A stretch of 43,418 bases of DNA from a virus. Shown piece after piece: positions 23,422 through 32,330 of this stretch. The notes below the pieces were generated by a model, which did not search any database, was not told the origin of the DNA, and was given only the letters and a program-made list of their open reading frames with translations. A program made the position numbers and the translations under genes. The stretch is from IMG/VR virus record IMGVR_UViG_3300020601_000023, positions 1 through 43,418 of that record. The stretch is one strand, 5' to 3'. The stretch's first letter is position 1, and each line of letters starts with the position of its first letter.

Positions 23422-23942
23422 GCCCCACCCCCATCTATGTTAAGATCAATACTGTAAGTTGACGAAGCTACGCCCCCATCTATATTTCCCTCGATAAACT
23501 GAACAGCATCACGAGCAATCCATTTTGAGCTCGCACTGTCGTACTGTAAAACTGAGTTATCTGCATAGCTTGATGCGGTCACATCCGTCAAGTCCCCTAT
23601 GGCAAAGCTAGTAGCCCCTACAGCATCACTTTGGTTTGTAAAAGCCGTTCCGTCCCACTTTAAAATGTCACCGATATCTAGGGCTGCTATGGAAACATCA
23701 TTTAACCCATTAAGGGCTGTTGCTCCTCCAGTACCAGATCCACCACCTGTAGGAGCACCACTGCCAGATATTGTCCCATTGACCACAAGTGTGCCATCTA
23801 TCTGTAAGGTCTCACCAGCACCAATGGTGATCTTATCAGTCGGGACAAAAACTTCTGGAGCGCCAATATTTCTTAGTGCTGTTAAGATATCGCTCCCTAC
23901 TTCGGGAGGATCGGCAGGAATCACTAAAGCCTTAATTGCCAT
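23418..23942 (-). CDS. Fibre-like structural protein (174 aa)
   Basis: The start is placed at the ATG at 23942 (MAIKALVIPADPPEV), 11 bp inside the previous gene; the upstream extension to 23975 has a weaker start. The 174-aa protein has a Gly-rich linker (SGSGAPTGGGSGTGG), a fibre motif TLQIDGTLVVNGTISG and two repeated blocks LNGLNDVSIAALDIGDILKWDG and IGDLTDVTASSYADNSVLQYD, a motif typical of fibre shafts. It ends SIDLNIDGGGA. Likely part of the tail fibre assembly. Confidence 0.7.
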   Translation of the reverse strand: MAIKALVIPADPPEVGSDILTALRNIGAPEVFVPTDKITIGAGETLQIDGTLVVNGTISGSGAPTGGGSGTGGATALNGLNDVSIAALDIGDILKWDGTAFTNQSDAVGATSFAIGDLTDVTASSYADNSVLQYDSASSKWIARDAVQFIEGNIDGGVASSTYSIDLNIDGGGA

Positions 23943-25455
23943 CGTACACGCCTCCTGCCCTACCGCTACCGACAAAGCCCTCTAGGGTTACTCTCTTAAT
24001 CTCTGTCTGCAAGTTTGCACCACTAGTGGCATTGACCTCCACATTAGCACTGTACCCACGCTTGCGAGCATTAAATCTGGTGAGTCTGTCAAAATCATCA
24101 TCATCCTCTATTATTACCCTTGAAATTATAGTGCTGTCTGGGTTTTTAGTGTAAACATTTACAATTGTGCTACTGCCATTTTCAGCAGCATACCCAATAG
24201 TCCCACGGACAAATTTCTTAATATCACGGCTGCCTAAAATATACTGCCGTGTAATTAGCTTACCATTAATTAAAGTCCCATCATCATCTATTGCCGACTC
24301 ATACTCAAAGACCGCATCAGAACTAGCTATATATAATTTTCCTAAAAGACTAGATATAGCTTTTATGCCGACTGGTAAAATATCGACACTTTCCCACATT
24401 GACTGCAACGAGTTATACACCAGTAAGACATTAGGCTCTGTCGGTGGATTAGCTGGGTCAATAATGTAAGGGACTGCAAAATAAACTCGGTTCTTATGGT
24501 AATGAACAATGCACTTATCAATAGCGTCTAGATTAAATCTTTCGACCAATGGGGTAATTTTTTTCGACAATGGCTCTTGGTCTAAATTAATCTTACTGAC
24601 ACTAATGCCTAACCCTTTTGCTGGGTCACTACTAGGCACTAAAACTTGTATGTCTCCCTCACTTGATACAAAGTAAATATAGCTGCCATTTTGTGCAAAA
24701 GCCCTAGTCCCTGCGATTCCATACTGCCTAGTAATCTCAAAGCTTGTTGAGTCCAGCGAATGGACATTACCAATAATATGTATGCTGTTCTCATTTAAGA
24801 CCAAAATCTGAGATTCTTGGTACGGACAAAAAGCAACTGTCTTATCGTTTGTTCCCTTGTTTACAAAAAATTCTCCTGTTCCTATCTGGAAATTATTTTT
24901 ATCCAGTAGATCACTAATTAGTACTGTCGTACTGGAATCTGCATAATCTGGTACTATCAGTCTATTAGACATATAAGTCCCAAACCCTGCGTTTGGGCAT
25001 TGCGTGAACGCTGGTTGATTTACTGTAGGTGTGGCTGGAAATGCTGTAAAAGAATTATCGCCATCTGAGAACTGAGGGCGTTGCCCTTCATCAAAAACTA
25101 TAACCTCATTGAAGGCTTGAATCGCATACCCATTGCCTACTGGATTTGCCAGTGTCAAGACCTTGGTGGGATTAGTAACTCCGAGAAGAGCGTTGTTTGT
25201 TACAGCCAAAATGTCATTTGTTCCATCAGGGTCTCGGAATGACAATAGGTTTTGTATTCCTGCAATCTCGCGCACCTTTTTTAAGCCCTTGCGCACTCGT
25301 GCTGTACCCTGATCAAACCGCATATTGACACTGAACTGAACCATTCCCTCAGGCAGCAAGGTAGGTTCGGTATACGCATCCATACCAACAAACATACCAT
25401 CCCCATCCTCAAGGTAGGGATCGTCTAATTGTCCATGGCTACGAAACTTAGGCAC
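23932..25455 (-). CDS. Beta-propeller-like tail protein (507 aa)
   Basis: The start is GTG at 25455 in a TAGTG overlap with the upstream gene's stop, with GGAGG eight bases before it. The 507-aa protein has repeated strand-turn blocks with Gly/Asp and aromatic residues (NEVIVFDEGQRPQFSDGDN, SNRLIVPDYADSSTT, GSYIYFVSSEGDIQVL, KNRVYFAVPY, SLLGKLYIASSDAVFEYES), as expected of a 6- or 7-bladed beta-propeller. Proteins of this kind form the nozzle or tail tube in podoviruses (T7 gp12-like). Assignment is by pattern, not sequence identity. Confidence 0.62.
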   Translation of the reverse strand: MPKFRSHGQLDDPYLEDGDGMFVGMDAYTEPTLLPEGMVQFSVNMRFDQGTARVRKGLKKVREIAGIQNLLSFRDPDGTNDILAVTNNALLGVTNPTKVLTLANPVGNGYAIQAFNEVIVFDEGQRPQFSDGDNSFTAFPATPTVNQPAFTQCPNAGFGTYMSNRLIVPDYADSSTTVLISDLLDKNNFQIGTGEFFVNKGTNDKTVAFCPYQESQILVLNENSIHIIGNVHSLDSTSFEITRQYGIAGTRAFAQNGSYIYFVSSEGDIQVLVPSSDPAKGLGISVSKINLDQEPLSKKITPLVERFNLDAIDKCIVHYHKNRVYFAVPYIIDPANPPTEPNVLLVYNSLQSMWESVDILPVGIKAISSLLGKLYIASSDAVFEYESAIDDDGTLINGKLITRQYILGSRDIKKFVRGTIGYAAENGSSTIVNVYTKNPDSTIISRVIIEDDDDFDRLTRFNARKRGYSANVEVNATSGANLQTEIKRVTLEGFVGSGRAGGVYDGN

Positions 25456-25688
25456 TACCTATTCCTCCAGCTTTCCAGTAGTTTATCTAGTTTTGTCTCA
25501 ATACCATCGAGCCTCTTGAATAGTGTCTCATTCTCGGTTGTGTTTTTAGCCATATCCACTTCCAGTTTATTAATCCTAAGGGATTGACATTTCATTTCTC
25601 CGAACACGGATTTGATCATGAATCCACCTACAGCAAACAGAACACCAGAGACTACTTGCAGTGCATAAAATACTAAATTCTGTTCCAT
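25455..25688 (-). CDS. Small membrane protein with coiled coil (77 aa): holin or spanin candidate
   Basis: The start at 25688 (MEQNLVFYALQVV) overlaps the previous gene by 16 bp; the open frame upstream of it is an overlap. One transmembrane helix (residues about 5-26, VFYALQVVSGVLFAVGGFMI) is followed by a charged coiled coil with heptads (ETLFKRLDGIETKLDKLLESW). This fits a class III-like holin or a spanin inner-membrane subunit. It lies next to a lipoprotein, as lysis genes often do. The nearby absence of an endolysin gene makes the role uncertain. Confidence 0.55.
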   Translation of the reverse strand: MEQNLVFYALQVVSGVLFAVGGFMIKSVFGEMKCQSLRINKLEVDMAKNTTENETLFKRLDGIETKLDKLLESWRNR

Positions 25689-26098
25689 CTGTCTTCTGAT
25701 TTTTTTGCCCTCCAGTGAGAATAAACCATCGGTACGATAAACCATAAGGCTAAGCCAATAACGCAAAGTTTTATGACCCCATAGACTTCTGCTAGAATAG
25801 AATCGAAAAAACCACCATCCTTAGCAGCCTTAAGTTTTGTCTCCACCAGTGCGTCAACATCTCCAGAAGTTAAAGCATCTACCATCATTTTTTTATCTTC
25901 CCTCGCATTTGAGTCCATAACTATTAAAGACCCAGCAGCACTACCAACCCCAGCCCCTAGAGCTGCACCTGCTGGCGATCCTGCGGTCACTGCTGCACCA
26001 GCCCCTCCACCTACCACCGCAAGAGTGGGAGGCAAGAGGGACTTCATGCTACAACTACCTAAAAAGAAGATTAATAAAACTATAGCCCAAGAGGGCAT
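25673..26098 (-). CDS. Lipoprotein with glycine-rich segment and C-terminal TM: u-spanin-like lysis candidate (141 aa)
   Basis: A 141-aa protein with a hydrophobic N-terminus ending in LGSC (Cys16), a lipobox for signal peptidase II. Residues about 25-60 are a glycine/alanine zipper (VVGGGAGAAV, GAALGAGVGSAAGSLIV), then a charged helix. A C-terminal transmembrane helix (KLCVIGLALWFIVPMVYS, about 110-128) ends in a positively charged tail. Outer-membrane lipid anchor plus inner-membrane helix is the layout of unimolecular spanins such as T1 gp11. Alternatively a holin or a plain structural lipoprotein. Starts in an overlap with the upstream gene stop. Confidence 0.6.
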   Translation of the reverse strand: MPSWAIVLLIFFLGSCSMKSLLPPTLAVVGGGAGAAVTAGSPAGAALGAGVGSAAGSLIVMDSNAREDKKMMVDALTSGDVDALVETKLKAAKDGGFFDSILAEVYGVIKLCVIGLALWFIVPMVYSHWRAKKSEDRWNRI

Positions 26099-26529
26099 TA
26101 GTTCATTTGAATGGTAAATCCGTTAGCTGGTACTTTAAAGATATCACCTAGCTCTATGACTACGGAACTTTGAAGTTGTCCGTAGACGAGCAAGTTGCCA
26201 CCTGTTGCTGCGTCAAATAATCCTACATGGGTGATTGTACCCCAGTCAGCTAACGCATCAGCCCAGCGAAATTCTGCATCGTTGTCGATCTCTCCACCAG
26301 CAGCAGCATTAAAGCTACCCTGTCCAGTAGAACCGATCTGAATGCGTTCATAAGCAGTGCCTGAACCTGAGACCTCAGTACCAGCAGAGCTGTCAGAAGG
26401 TGCTGAAGTAAAGAGACCAATGTATCCACCTGCTCCACTCGTTACTGTTCCAGAAGCAAAATCAAAGCTGCCCAGCGTTGCCATGGCATCTAAAATTTTC
26501 TCCTCTAAATAATCTGTTGCTTGACTCAT
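26098..26529 (-). CDS. Conserved phage structural protein of the VSG-xx-Y / HVGLFDAATGGN type (143 aa)
   Basis: A 143-aa protein with a recognisable phage pattern: YLEEKILDAM, YIGLFTSAPSDSSAGTEVSGSG-YER, an interior EIDNDAEFRWADA, ITHVGLFDAATGGNLLVYGQL, and GDIFKVPANGFTIQMN. Such proteins, small and beta-rich, occur beside tail and fibre genes in many phages and are usually annotated as tail-fibre or capsid-decoration proteins. The precise place in the virion is not known from sequence. The gene overlaps the lipoprotein gene. Confidence 0.75.
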   Translation of the reverse strand: MSQATDYLEEKILDAMATLGSFDFASGTVTSGAGGYIGLFTSAPSDSSAGTEVSGSGTAYERIQIGSTGQGSFNAAAGGEIDNDAEFRWADALADWGTITHVGLFDAATGGNLLVYGQLQSSVVIELGDIFKVPANGFTIQMN

Positions 26530-26564
26530 TTTATATATCCTCTCTTGTTTTTAGTTGGTTAAAA

Positions 26565-29500
26565 TTATTCCTTTTCGGCAATGACTACATTTTTGTTTGT
26601 GCATTGCCCGATAGTGACCCAATCATTGTTTGCCCAATTAGCAGCTGCTGACTTGCCAAATGTATTTGGGAAAGTGGCTGGTAATCCATCTGGTATTACA
26701 TTGCAGGTAAATGGCATAGATAACTGATCCCATGTGCCGTCACTAGTACTTAATCCTGTCTTATTAAACCAAGGGTCTTGGCTCGTGTTATTATGAACAA
26801 TACAGTGCTCCCTGTAAGGTGCTGGAGGTTGATTGTATTTCCAGTACTCTCCAGATAAATCTGCACTATCTTTTTGTGCTGCAAATACAACATTCTGAAT
26901 TAGTGCTGTGTCCTGTGCCTGAACAGGGTTATCAAAATCTATTGCGTAGTTTTGGTCTATGCAGTACCCACCTGTTACAGTTACAGGAATTTTTTGATAA
27001 GTATTACTACCTAAAGTTCCACTTGAGCCTGTTAAATATACGGACTCCATGTAAGCATAACTATCAAGCATTAAGTCAGTTGTTCCATACCCGAATCCAT
27101 AGGGTGTATTTGGTCTAGCATTTTCTATTAAAATCCTAAACTTGATCATATACCCATTATTTTTTTGCCAAACTTCTGGATCGTTTTCATTTCCAGACAA
27201 ATACTGGAAGTTGTCAGAAAACAGCCCACGAGGGTGATTTGCTTTGGTTGAACTTGCTGCAATTTGATCAAATTCACCATACCCATGTGCTGAAGTAGTG
27301 TTAGATGGAAACAGCTCAGTAAAGTGTCCGAAATGAATCTGGCGAGTGCCAGTGTATGCACTGACATTTGTCCTTGGCTGCTGTAAATATGCGATTACAT
27401 ACCCTTGTATGTTTTCCTCCGCTTCACCATTACTATATTCTGGTAAATGAATATTTATAGGAGTTTGCCCAACCAGCAGCATATTCTCATAAATATTTCT
27501 TGTTGTATGAAAACCAGAATTTGAGTCAGTTGCAGTGTTAGGTAAATCGTACCAGTCTACTGACTTGTTATTAAAAAATGTTTCATTTCCAAAGTCATTA
27601 GTATGCACTAATTTAAACTGCTGGTTTGTATTAAAAAATTCATCAAGTTGCACTGAAGCGATTCTTCTAGCTTGAGTACCTAAGTAAGTTTGACCTAATT
27701 CTGGCTGCGTCCTTCTACCTATTGTTTCAAACAATATATGACTAACATTACCAGACCCAGATGAAGGAATTGATGACAAGCCTAACCTGCTGTCAGAAAG
27801 TGGAGTGGTGCGACTGTTCCATAACTGCACATTGCTATCCCGATTATTAGCAAGTTTATAAGTTATTTCTGTTGATGCCTCTCTTTGTCTTTCCCTTATA
27901 TGAATCACAGTTAAATTAGCAGCAAGTGACATAGTGGTTTGACCTTTTACTATTGCATTTTTACCAGCAAATTGAGTGTCTATTAATGCTGAAGCTGTCG
28001 ATATACCCTTGACTACAATATTATCCCCTTGGGTTATGTCAGTGATTGCGATAGCAGCCGTACTGTACCCACGCTGAACTACATTCCTACCATTAAAAAC
28101 ACCAGCAATACTTATAGGTGCAATGCTCACACCCTGACCTACTATATTCTTAGCTTGGACATTTTGCGTAGTAATTACGGCAGCAAGATAAGCATTATCT
28201 GTCTTTACTGGATTATAGCCAATCACCGAACCACAGGAAATTTTTGTGGGGATTAATTTAATTGCAGACTGCTTTACACAGTTTCTTGCAACTTGAGATG
28301 AGTAAACTCTCACACTTCCATTGATCGGAGGACTCCAAACTACATTGAGCTTTAGAGCCTTTACCTGACCTATGTTAATAGAGCGGTATGCCTTGCCTGT
28401 AAAAACTTTAGTGTAAACTTGTGTTTCTCCATACTGGGCTGCATTTTTCGCACGGACATCAGGCTTCACCCTTAAGAAGATTTGTGGGTAACCTTTTCGC
28501 ACAATATTGAGAGCTGTTACAATTAGATCCAGTATTGGGTCACCATCAATGATTGCCTTTACCACAGCATTTTTACCCTTAAAGTCTGTGTCCACTGACA
28601 TAGCAACTTCTGCCAGCCCTTTCTTGACTGCTGCAATTTGCTCTGCAGTAATCGGTGCTTTATGGCTCTGCTTTGCATTAAGCCTCCTATAAGGCTCTTT
28701 CGTAATCGTAAATGGTGCAGCCCTGTCTTGCTGGCTATCTAACTTATCCAGTTCCCGAACCAGAAGGTCTAGCCCATACACATCTTGGATCTGTGCTTTC
28801 TCGTGCTGACCATCCCCCACAAGCCAATGTTTATACGCATACGCCTTTATTGCCTGTGCCAAGAAATTTGGGACATCTTCATCTGCACTGTCCGAAGTAA
28901 AAACTGGAGACTCTATCCTGTAGCGAACCCAGACCTCATTAAATGTCTTGGAATGTGGGTCTACATAAATTCCTTCTCTACCCTCTCTCCAGTTTAATGG
29001 AGTCGTATCACTATACCGAGGATCTTCTAGGGTCACGGACAAGCAAGTCCCGATAACATCTTTACCGACTTGCTCATAAGAAATGTAGCGATCAAATTTA
29101 ATGCTAATCTCCATGAAGTTTGAGCTTTCTGGCGTTATTCCATTTACCTCAAAGCAACAGGGCTGGTTTCCGTAGGCTGTTATTGGGTCAACTGGCTCAC
29201 TAATGCAAAGGTAAAGTTTATTCTTATACCTAACCTTTGCTCCTATATAATAACAGCCACTCTCTGCCCATTCTGGTGCATCATCTATATCACCAATCTC
29301 ATACCACAGCGAGAGGTCTAATGGAGTGCCTCCTGTAGCCTCTTCGTAATTCCTGTAATACTTTCCGTCATAGTAAACCTCACTCCCGACTGGGTAGGTG
29401 CTAGACGGATTAAATTCGTCACGGAAATATCTTACTTCCGTCTTAGTAAATTCTGCCCAAGGATAATAATCCCAGCAGTATTTCACCGCATCAGTTATAT

Positions 29501-29603
29501 ATTCTGCCAGTAATACTTTTTCATGGCTTAGAATACTAGTTGGGTCTATTCCAGCTGTTGCTGCAACACCCCTCTCGATTGCCGAGTAAGAAATGCTTCT
29601 CAT
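26565..29603 (-). CDS. Head-tail adaptor fused to repeated and fibre-like domains (1012 aa)
   Basis: A 1012-aa protein. The N-terminus (MRSISYSAIERGVAATAGIDP, AEYITDAVKYCWDYYPWAEF, VPNFLAQAIKAYAYKHWLVG) has the helical look of a podovirus tail-tube adaptor (T7 gp11/P22 gp4 class). It contains two carbohydrate-binding-like insertions at about 68-104 (YPVGSEVYYDGKYYRN...W) and 112-150. Residues about 330-570 hold several 20-25 residue repeats with GKN(A/I)V(V/Q)KG...A.I. The last 400 residues are beta-rich with no known fold. The exact boundaries are inferred. It follows the 117-aa gene and the capsid genes. Confidence 0.6.
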   Translation of the reverse strand: MRSISYSAIERGVAATAGIDPTSILSHEKVLLAEYITDAVKYCWDYYPWAEFTKTEVRYFRDEFNPSSTYPVGSEVYYDGKYYRNYEEATGGTPLDLSLWYEIGDIDDAPEWAESGCYYIGAKVRYKNKLYLCISEPVDPITAYGNQPCCFEVNGITPESSNFMEISIKFDRYISYEQVGKDVIGTCLSVTLEDPRYSDTTPLNWREGREGIYVDPHSKTFNEVWVRYRIESPVFTSDSADEDVPNFLAQAIKAYAYKHWLVGDGQHEKAQIQDVYGLDLLVRELDKLDSQQDRAAPFTITKEPYRRLNAKQSHKAPITAEQIAAVKKGLAEVAMSVDTDFKGKNAVVKAIIDGDPILDLIVTALNIVRKGYPQIFLRVKPDVRAKNAAQYGETQVYTKVFTGKAYRSINIGQVKALKLNVVWSPPINGSVRVYSSQVARNCVKQSAIKLIPTKISCGSVIGYNPVKTDNAYLAAVITTQNVQAKNIVGQGVSIAPISIAGVFNGRNVVQRGYSTAAIAITDITQGDNIVVKGISTASALIDTQFAGKNAIVKGQTTMSLAANLTVIHIRERQREASTEITYKLANNRDSNVQLWNSRTTPLSDSRLGLSSIPSSGSGNVSHILFETIGRRTQPELGQTYLGTQARRIASVQLDEFFNTNQQFKLVHTNDFGNETFFNNKSVDWYDLPNTATDSNSGFHTTRNIYENMLLVGQTPINIHLPEYSNGEAEENIQGYVIAYLQQPRTNVSAYTGTRQIHFGHFTELFPSNTTSAHGYGEFDQIAASSTKANHPRGLFSDNFQYLSGNENDPEVWQKNNGYMIKFRILIENARPNTPYGFGYGTTDLMLDSYAYMESVYLTGSSGTLGSNTYQKIPVTVTGGYCIDQNYAIDFDNPVQAQDTALIQNVVFAAQKDSADLSGEYWKYNQPPAPYREHCIVHNNTSQDPWFNKTGLSTSDGTWDQLSMPFTCNVIPDGLPATFPNTFGKSAAANWANNDWVTIGQCTNKNVVIAEKE

Positions 29604-29936
29604 CTAGACAATAATTTTGCCAGAGACTGATTTAATTTTAACTAGATCACCAAATCGATTGTCTAGCCATTTTTTAAACCCTTTGTCCTGCCAAATATTT
29701 TCATGGATTTTGTCTTTCCAAAAATTATAGACCTCTGGGCAGAGCTTATACCTAAGATACCCAAAGTCTAAATTTTTTCGCTCACCGCCAGTCAAACGAC
29801 GCTCGGCTTGCATCAACTTGATTTGTTGTTCCTCCGCCCTAGCGAGCTCGGTTCTAAACTGATTAGCAAAGATATCCCAAACTTCACCAGTGTAGTTAAC
29901 CCCATCAACTACAATTTCTTTGTTAGAATCGAGCAT
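29604..29936 (-). CDS. Hypothetical head-associated protein (110 aa)
   Basis: The start is placed at ATG 29936 (MLDSNKEIVVDGVNYTG); a TTG at 29957 just after the capsid stop would add seven residues. The protein is helical and charged (QFRTELARAEEQQIKLMQAERRL) and ends with FGDLVKIKSVSGKIIV. It lies between the major capsid gene and the adaptor, the position of small head-completion or joining proteins in many phages. No family is recognised. Confidence 0.62.
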   Translation of the reverse strand: MLDSNKEIVVDGVNYTGEVWDIFANQFRTELARAEEQQIKLMQAERRLTGGERKNLDFGYLRYKLCPEVYNFWKDKIHENIWQDKGFKKWLDNRFGDLVKIKSVSGKIIV

Positions 29937-29957
29937 CGCTGAGCGTAAGAAAACCAA

Positions 29958-31007
29958 TCAGGTTATAGTGTATTTGCCGTGATCAAGTCCACCAGAGTAA
30001 GACTTGAGAGCAAAGACAGACTCGATTAATGACCGAGCACCACCGCCAAGATCAGGCAACTCACGGACATTTGTGTTTTCCGCAAATGCTACCTCAAGCT
30101 GTGGCTTATTTAAGATAAACAAAGTACCCTGTCCTTTGGACGCATCATAAGCACCAGCCGACCGAGCGTCCTGCTCCAGAAAGCTACTTAATTGAAGCCC
30201 GACAGTCCCGAAGTCAGTCTCGATGATATCAATTGCAGCACTCAAGCGTCCTTCATCAGTGTCACGATTAGAGACTACCAGATTGTTGGTTCTTGGGCTA
30301 AACAGCGTAAACTCAGAAATGGTCTTCTTTGCAGAAGTTCCGCAAAGACCAAAAAAGACTTTATCCGATTCACCAGTCTGCTCATATATGCTCTGAAGAA
30401 TGTCACGGATGTCTTCCTCTTTAGCGGTAGCAGCAGCAGATGTTCCAATAGATGATGCTGGAGTTAGGAACGAAGTCGGTACTGGCAAGGTTGCCTGTGC
30501 CGAGGAGCTAACCCACTTGCCAAGTCCACGAGTCTGATATGGATCAGAAGAGCTTTCCTGATTGGTCTCTTGAGATGAGCACAAAGTACTCTCTATATCT
30601 CTTTTATGTGTAACCAATGCTTTTGCAATAGAGTTGCTCATTTCCTTCTTAAAACCGACTCCTGCGATATCGGAAGTCATGTCAGCTAAGCGAGAAACCT
30701 TAGGGAATCTGCGAGCATACTGTACATAAACTTGGCACTTTGCACGATCATCATAGTTCTCAAAATCAGCACTGGTGGTATCTTCACCATCCACTGGGAT
30801 TTTGTCGGAAACGCCAGCTGTATAATTAGCAGCCTGAACATTATTAATCTTATGCTTATCTACACCCCACTCTAAAAGTGAGTTTCGAGGCGCACTGCCT
30901 TTTTTAACTTCAGATAAAAAGGGTGTACTCTTTTTATCAATAATGGTGAGAAGCGAAGACAAGTCTTCCCTCTTTAAATTTTGTGATCTTTCGACTATTC
31001 CAGCCAT
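29958..31007 (-). CDS. Major capsid protein (SU10/DUF5309-like, 349 aa)
   Basis: A 349-aa protein with the features of the DUF5309/SU10-type capsid family: STPFLSEVKKGSAPRNSLLEWGVDK in the N-terminal arm, ADFENYDDRAKCQVYVQYARRFPKVSRLADM, and a C-terminal GQGTLFILNKPQLEVAFAENTN / LPDLGGGARSLIESVFALKSYSGGLDHGKY. The long central helix and P-domain strands fit the HK97 fold. AGGAGG lies seven bases before the ATG. It follows the scaffold gene by 15 bp and precedes the adaptor genes, as expected. Confidence 0.88.
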   Translation of the reverse strand: MAGIVERSQNLKREDLSSLLTIIDKKSTPFLSEVKKGSAPRNSLLEWGVDKHKINNVQAANYTAGVSDKIPVDGEDTTSADFENYDDRAKCQVYVQYARRFPKVSRLADMTSDIAGVGFKKEMSNSIAKALVTHKRDIESTLCSSQETNQESSSDPYQTRGLGKWVSSSAQATLPVPTSFLTPASSIGTSAAATAKEEDIRDILQSIYEQTGESDKVFFGLCGTSAKKTISEFTLFSPRTNNLVVSNRDTDEGRLSAAIDIIETDFGTVGLQLSSFLEQDARSAGAYDASKGQGTLFILNKPQLEVAFAENTNVRELPDLGGGARSLIESVFALKSYSGGLDHGKYTIT

Positions 31008-31022
31008 GATTTTTTCCTCCTG

Positions 31023-31979
31023 TTAAAGTAATGATTCTATGTAAGACGCTGCATCATCAATTTCTCCAGAGGCTGCTTTTTTCAGAAGTGCTTCTTTCCC
31101 TTTACCCTTTGACTTTACCACAGTCCTCTGTGATCGACTTGGGGCGGTGGGAAGATTCGGTGCGGTTGGTTGTTTGCCAGTTTTAGCTTTAACTGCATTT
31201 TCTCTATAAGCTTTGAACCCTTCTACTGCATAACCCAATGTTATTAACCCAAAGGGGTCAGTCTTAACATAGTTTGCTAAGTGCGAATTGTTGGTCAAAA
31301 GTTTTTCAACTTCTTTACTCTCCGCACTGCCTTGGTTAGACATCCACTTAAAAGTCTGCAACGCAAGCTGGCTTTGTTTTTGTTTCTCCACCAATCTAGC
31401 TGCAACTTTTGGAATGTTCTTCCTGAGATCCCTGTCAGTTTCAACCATCAGTTTTCTGGCTTGATCGTACTCGACATCGTGGGTCTCACCAGCCATGTCT
31501 GTATAATCACCTCCGTCTGGATTTTCCAAAAGCCACTCCCTTAAGTGCTCAGCACTTTCTTCACGCTGCTGCAACTGTTGCATATTATCAACATCACTAA
31601 AGCGGTCTAAATTCTCAGACTTAACTGGCATTGGGGCTTCTTTTGCCCCAGCAGTGCTTTCTAGTTCGGCTTTTAGGATCTCAACTTCGGCTAAAGCAGC
31701 ATTTTTTGCTTCTACTAGCTTACCAATCCGCTTTTTAACACCCTCAGAGTCTTCTGGCTTCTCTTCTTCCTCTAAATATTCAGGGGATTCAAGAATTTCT
31801 TCAGGCTCTTCAGCTGTCTCCAGCTCTTCTTCAGCAACCTCTTCGGTTTCTGATTCTGCATTGTCAATGAACTGCCCACTTAATCCCGAAGATTCTATAA
31901 TCTCCCCAAGATCAATTAAGCTATCTGTTTCTGTTTCTGCTGTTTCTTGAGGCGCGACCTCGTTTACTGTGTCTACCAT
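31023..31979 (-). CDS. Scaffolding protein (318 aa)
   Basis: A 318-aa protein, very acidic in the first 80 residues (ETEEVAEEELETAEEPEEILE, split by short spacers), then a coiled coil (VKKRIGKLVEAKNAALAEVEILKAEL, about 80-110). The C-terminus is basic and short-helical (RSQRTVVKSKGKGKEALLKKAA). Acidic N-terminus, coiled coil and basic C-terminus directly upstream of the capsid gene is the standard layout for podovirus scaffolds. No protease domain is seen. Its stop is 15 bp from the capsid start. Confidence 0.82.
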   Translation of the reverse strand: MVDTVNEVAPQETAETETDSLIDLGEIIESSGLSGQFIDNAESETEEVAEEELETAEEPEEILESPEYLEEEEKPEDSEGVKKRIGKLVEAKNAALAEVEILKAELESTAGAKEAPMPVKSENLDRFSDVDNMQQLQQREESAEHLREWLLENPDGGDYTDMAGETHDVEYDQARKLMVETDRDLRKNIPKVAARLVEKQKQSQLALQTFKWMSNQGSAESKEVEKLLTNNSHLANYVKTDPFGLITLGYAVEGFKAYRENAVKAKTGKQPTAPNLPTAPSRSQRTVVKSKGKGKEALLKKAASGEIDDAASYIESLL

Positions 31980-32087
31980 AGTTTTTTTAAATTCACTGGC
32001 GTTGGAATTGTTATCTCGTGAAGATCGTCACGGACGAATGTTAAGCTAAAACTTTTTGTTGCTTAACAATCTGTCAACACGCTTACC
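31980..32087 (-). promoter_or_regulatory. Inverted repeats and -35-like box upstream of scaffold/capsid genes
   Basis: This 108-bp non-coding stretch contains a perfect 8-bp inverted repeat TGTTAAGC/GCTTAACA (32039-32046 and 32061-32068, 14-nt spacer). It also has a hairpin CGTGA-AGATCG-TCACG (32017-32032) and, on the minus strand, TTGACA (32077-32072) as a -35-like box without a convincing -10. No T-run follows either hairpin. A late promoter, an RNA processing site or a binding site are all possible. Confidence 0.45.
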
Positions 32088-32330
32088 CTAGTTGGGCTCA
32101 ATAAAGCGATACCAGTTCCTTCGAACTAATTGTTTTTGGCTACCAGAGTACTCAGATCCTGAGTAGCATTCCATTTTACCATTTGTAATAGCTTGGTTTA
32201 TTAGCTTGTAGCATTTGCCGAATCCATAGCCAGTTTCTTCCTTAAAATCAGCAACAGTAAACCAGCCCTCTCCACTTGGCTTATTTGCACTATCGTCATG
32301 CAAGTTCTCAAGCTTTGATGCCCAGCTCAT
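32088..32330 (-). CDS. Small putative DNA-binding protein (80 aa)
   Basis: The ATG at 32330 (MSWASKLENLHDD) overlaps the metallophosphoesterase stop (ATGA). The 80-aa protein contains GWFTVADFKEETGYGFGKCYKLINQAITNGKMECY, which fits a helix-turn-helix with a following wing (SGSQKQLVRRNWYRFIEPN). It could be a regulator of the late block or a packaging-related protein. No close family is recognised. Confidence 0.6.
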   Translation of the reverse strand: MSWASKLENLHDDSANKPSGEGWFTVADFKEETGYGFGKCYKLINQAITNGKMECYSGSEYSGSQKQLVRRNWYRFIEPN

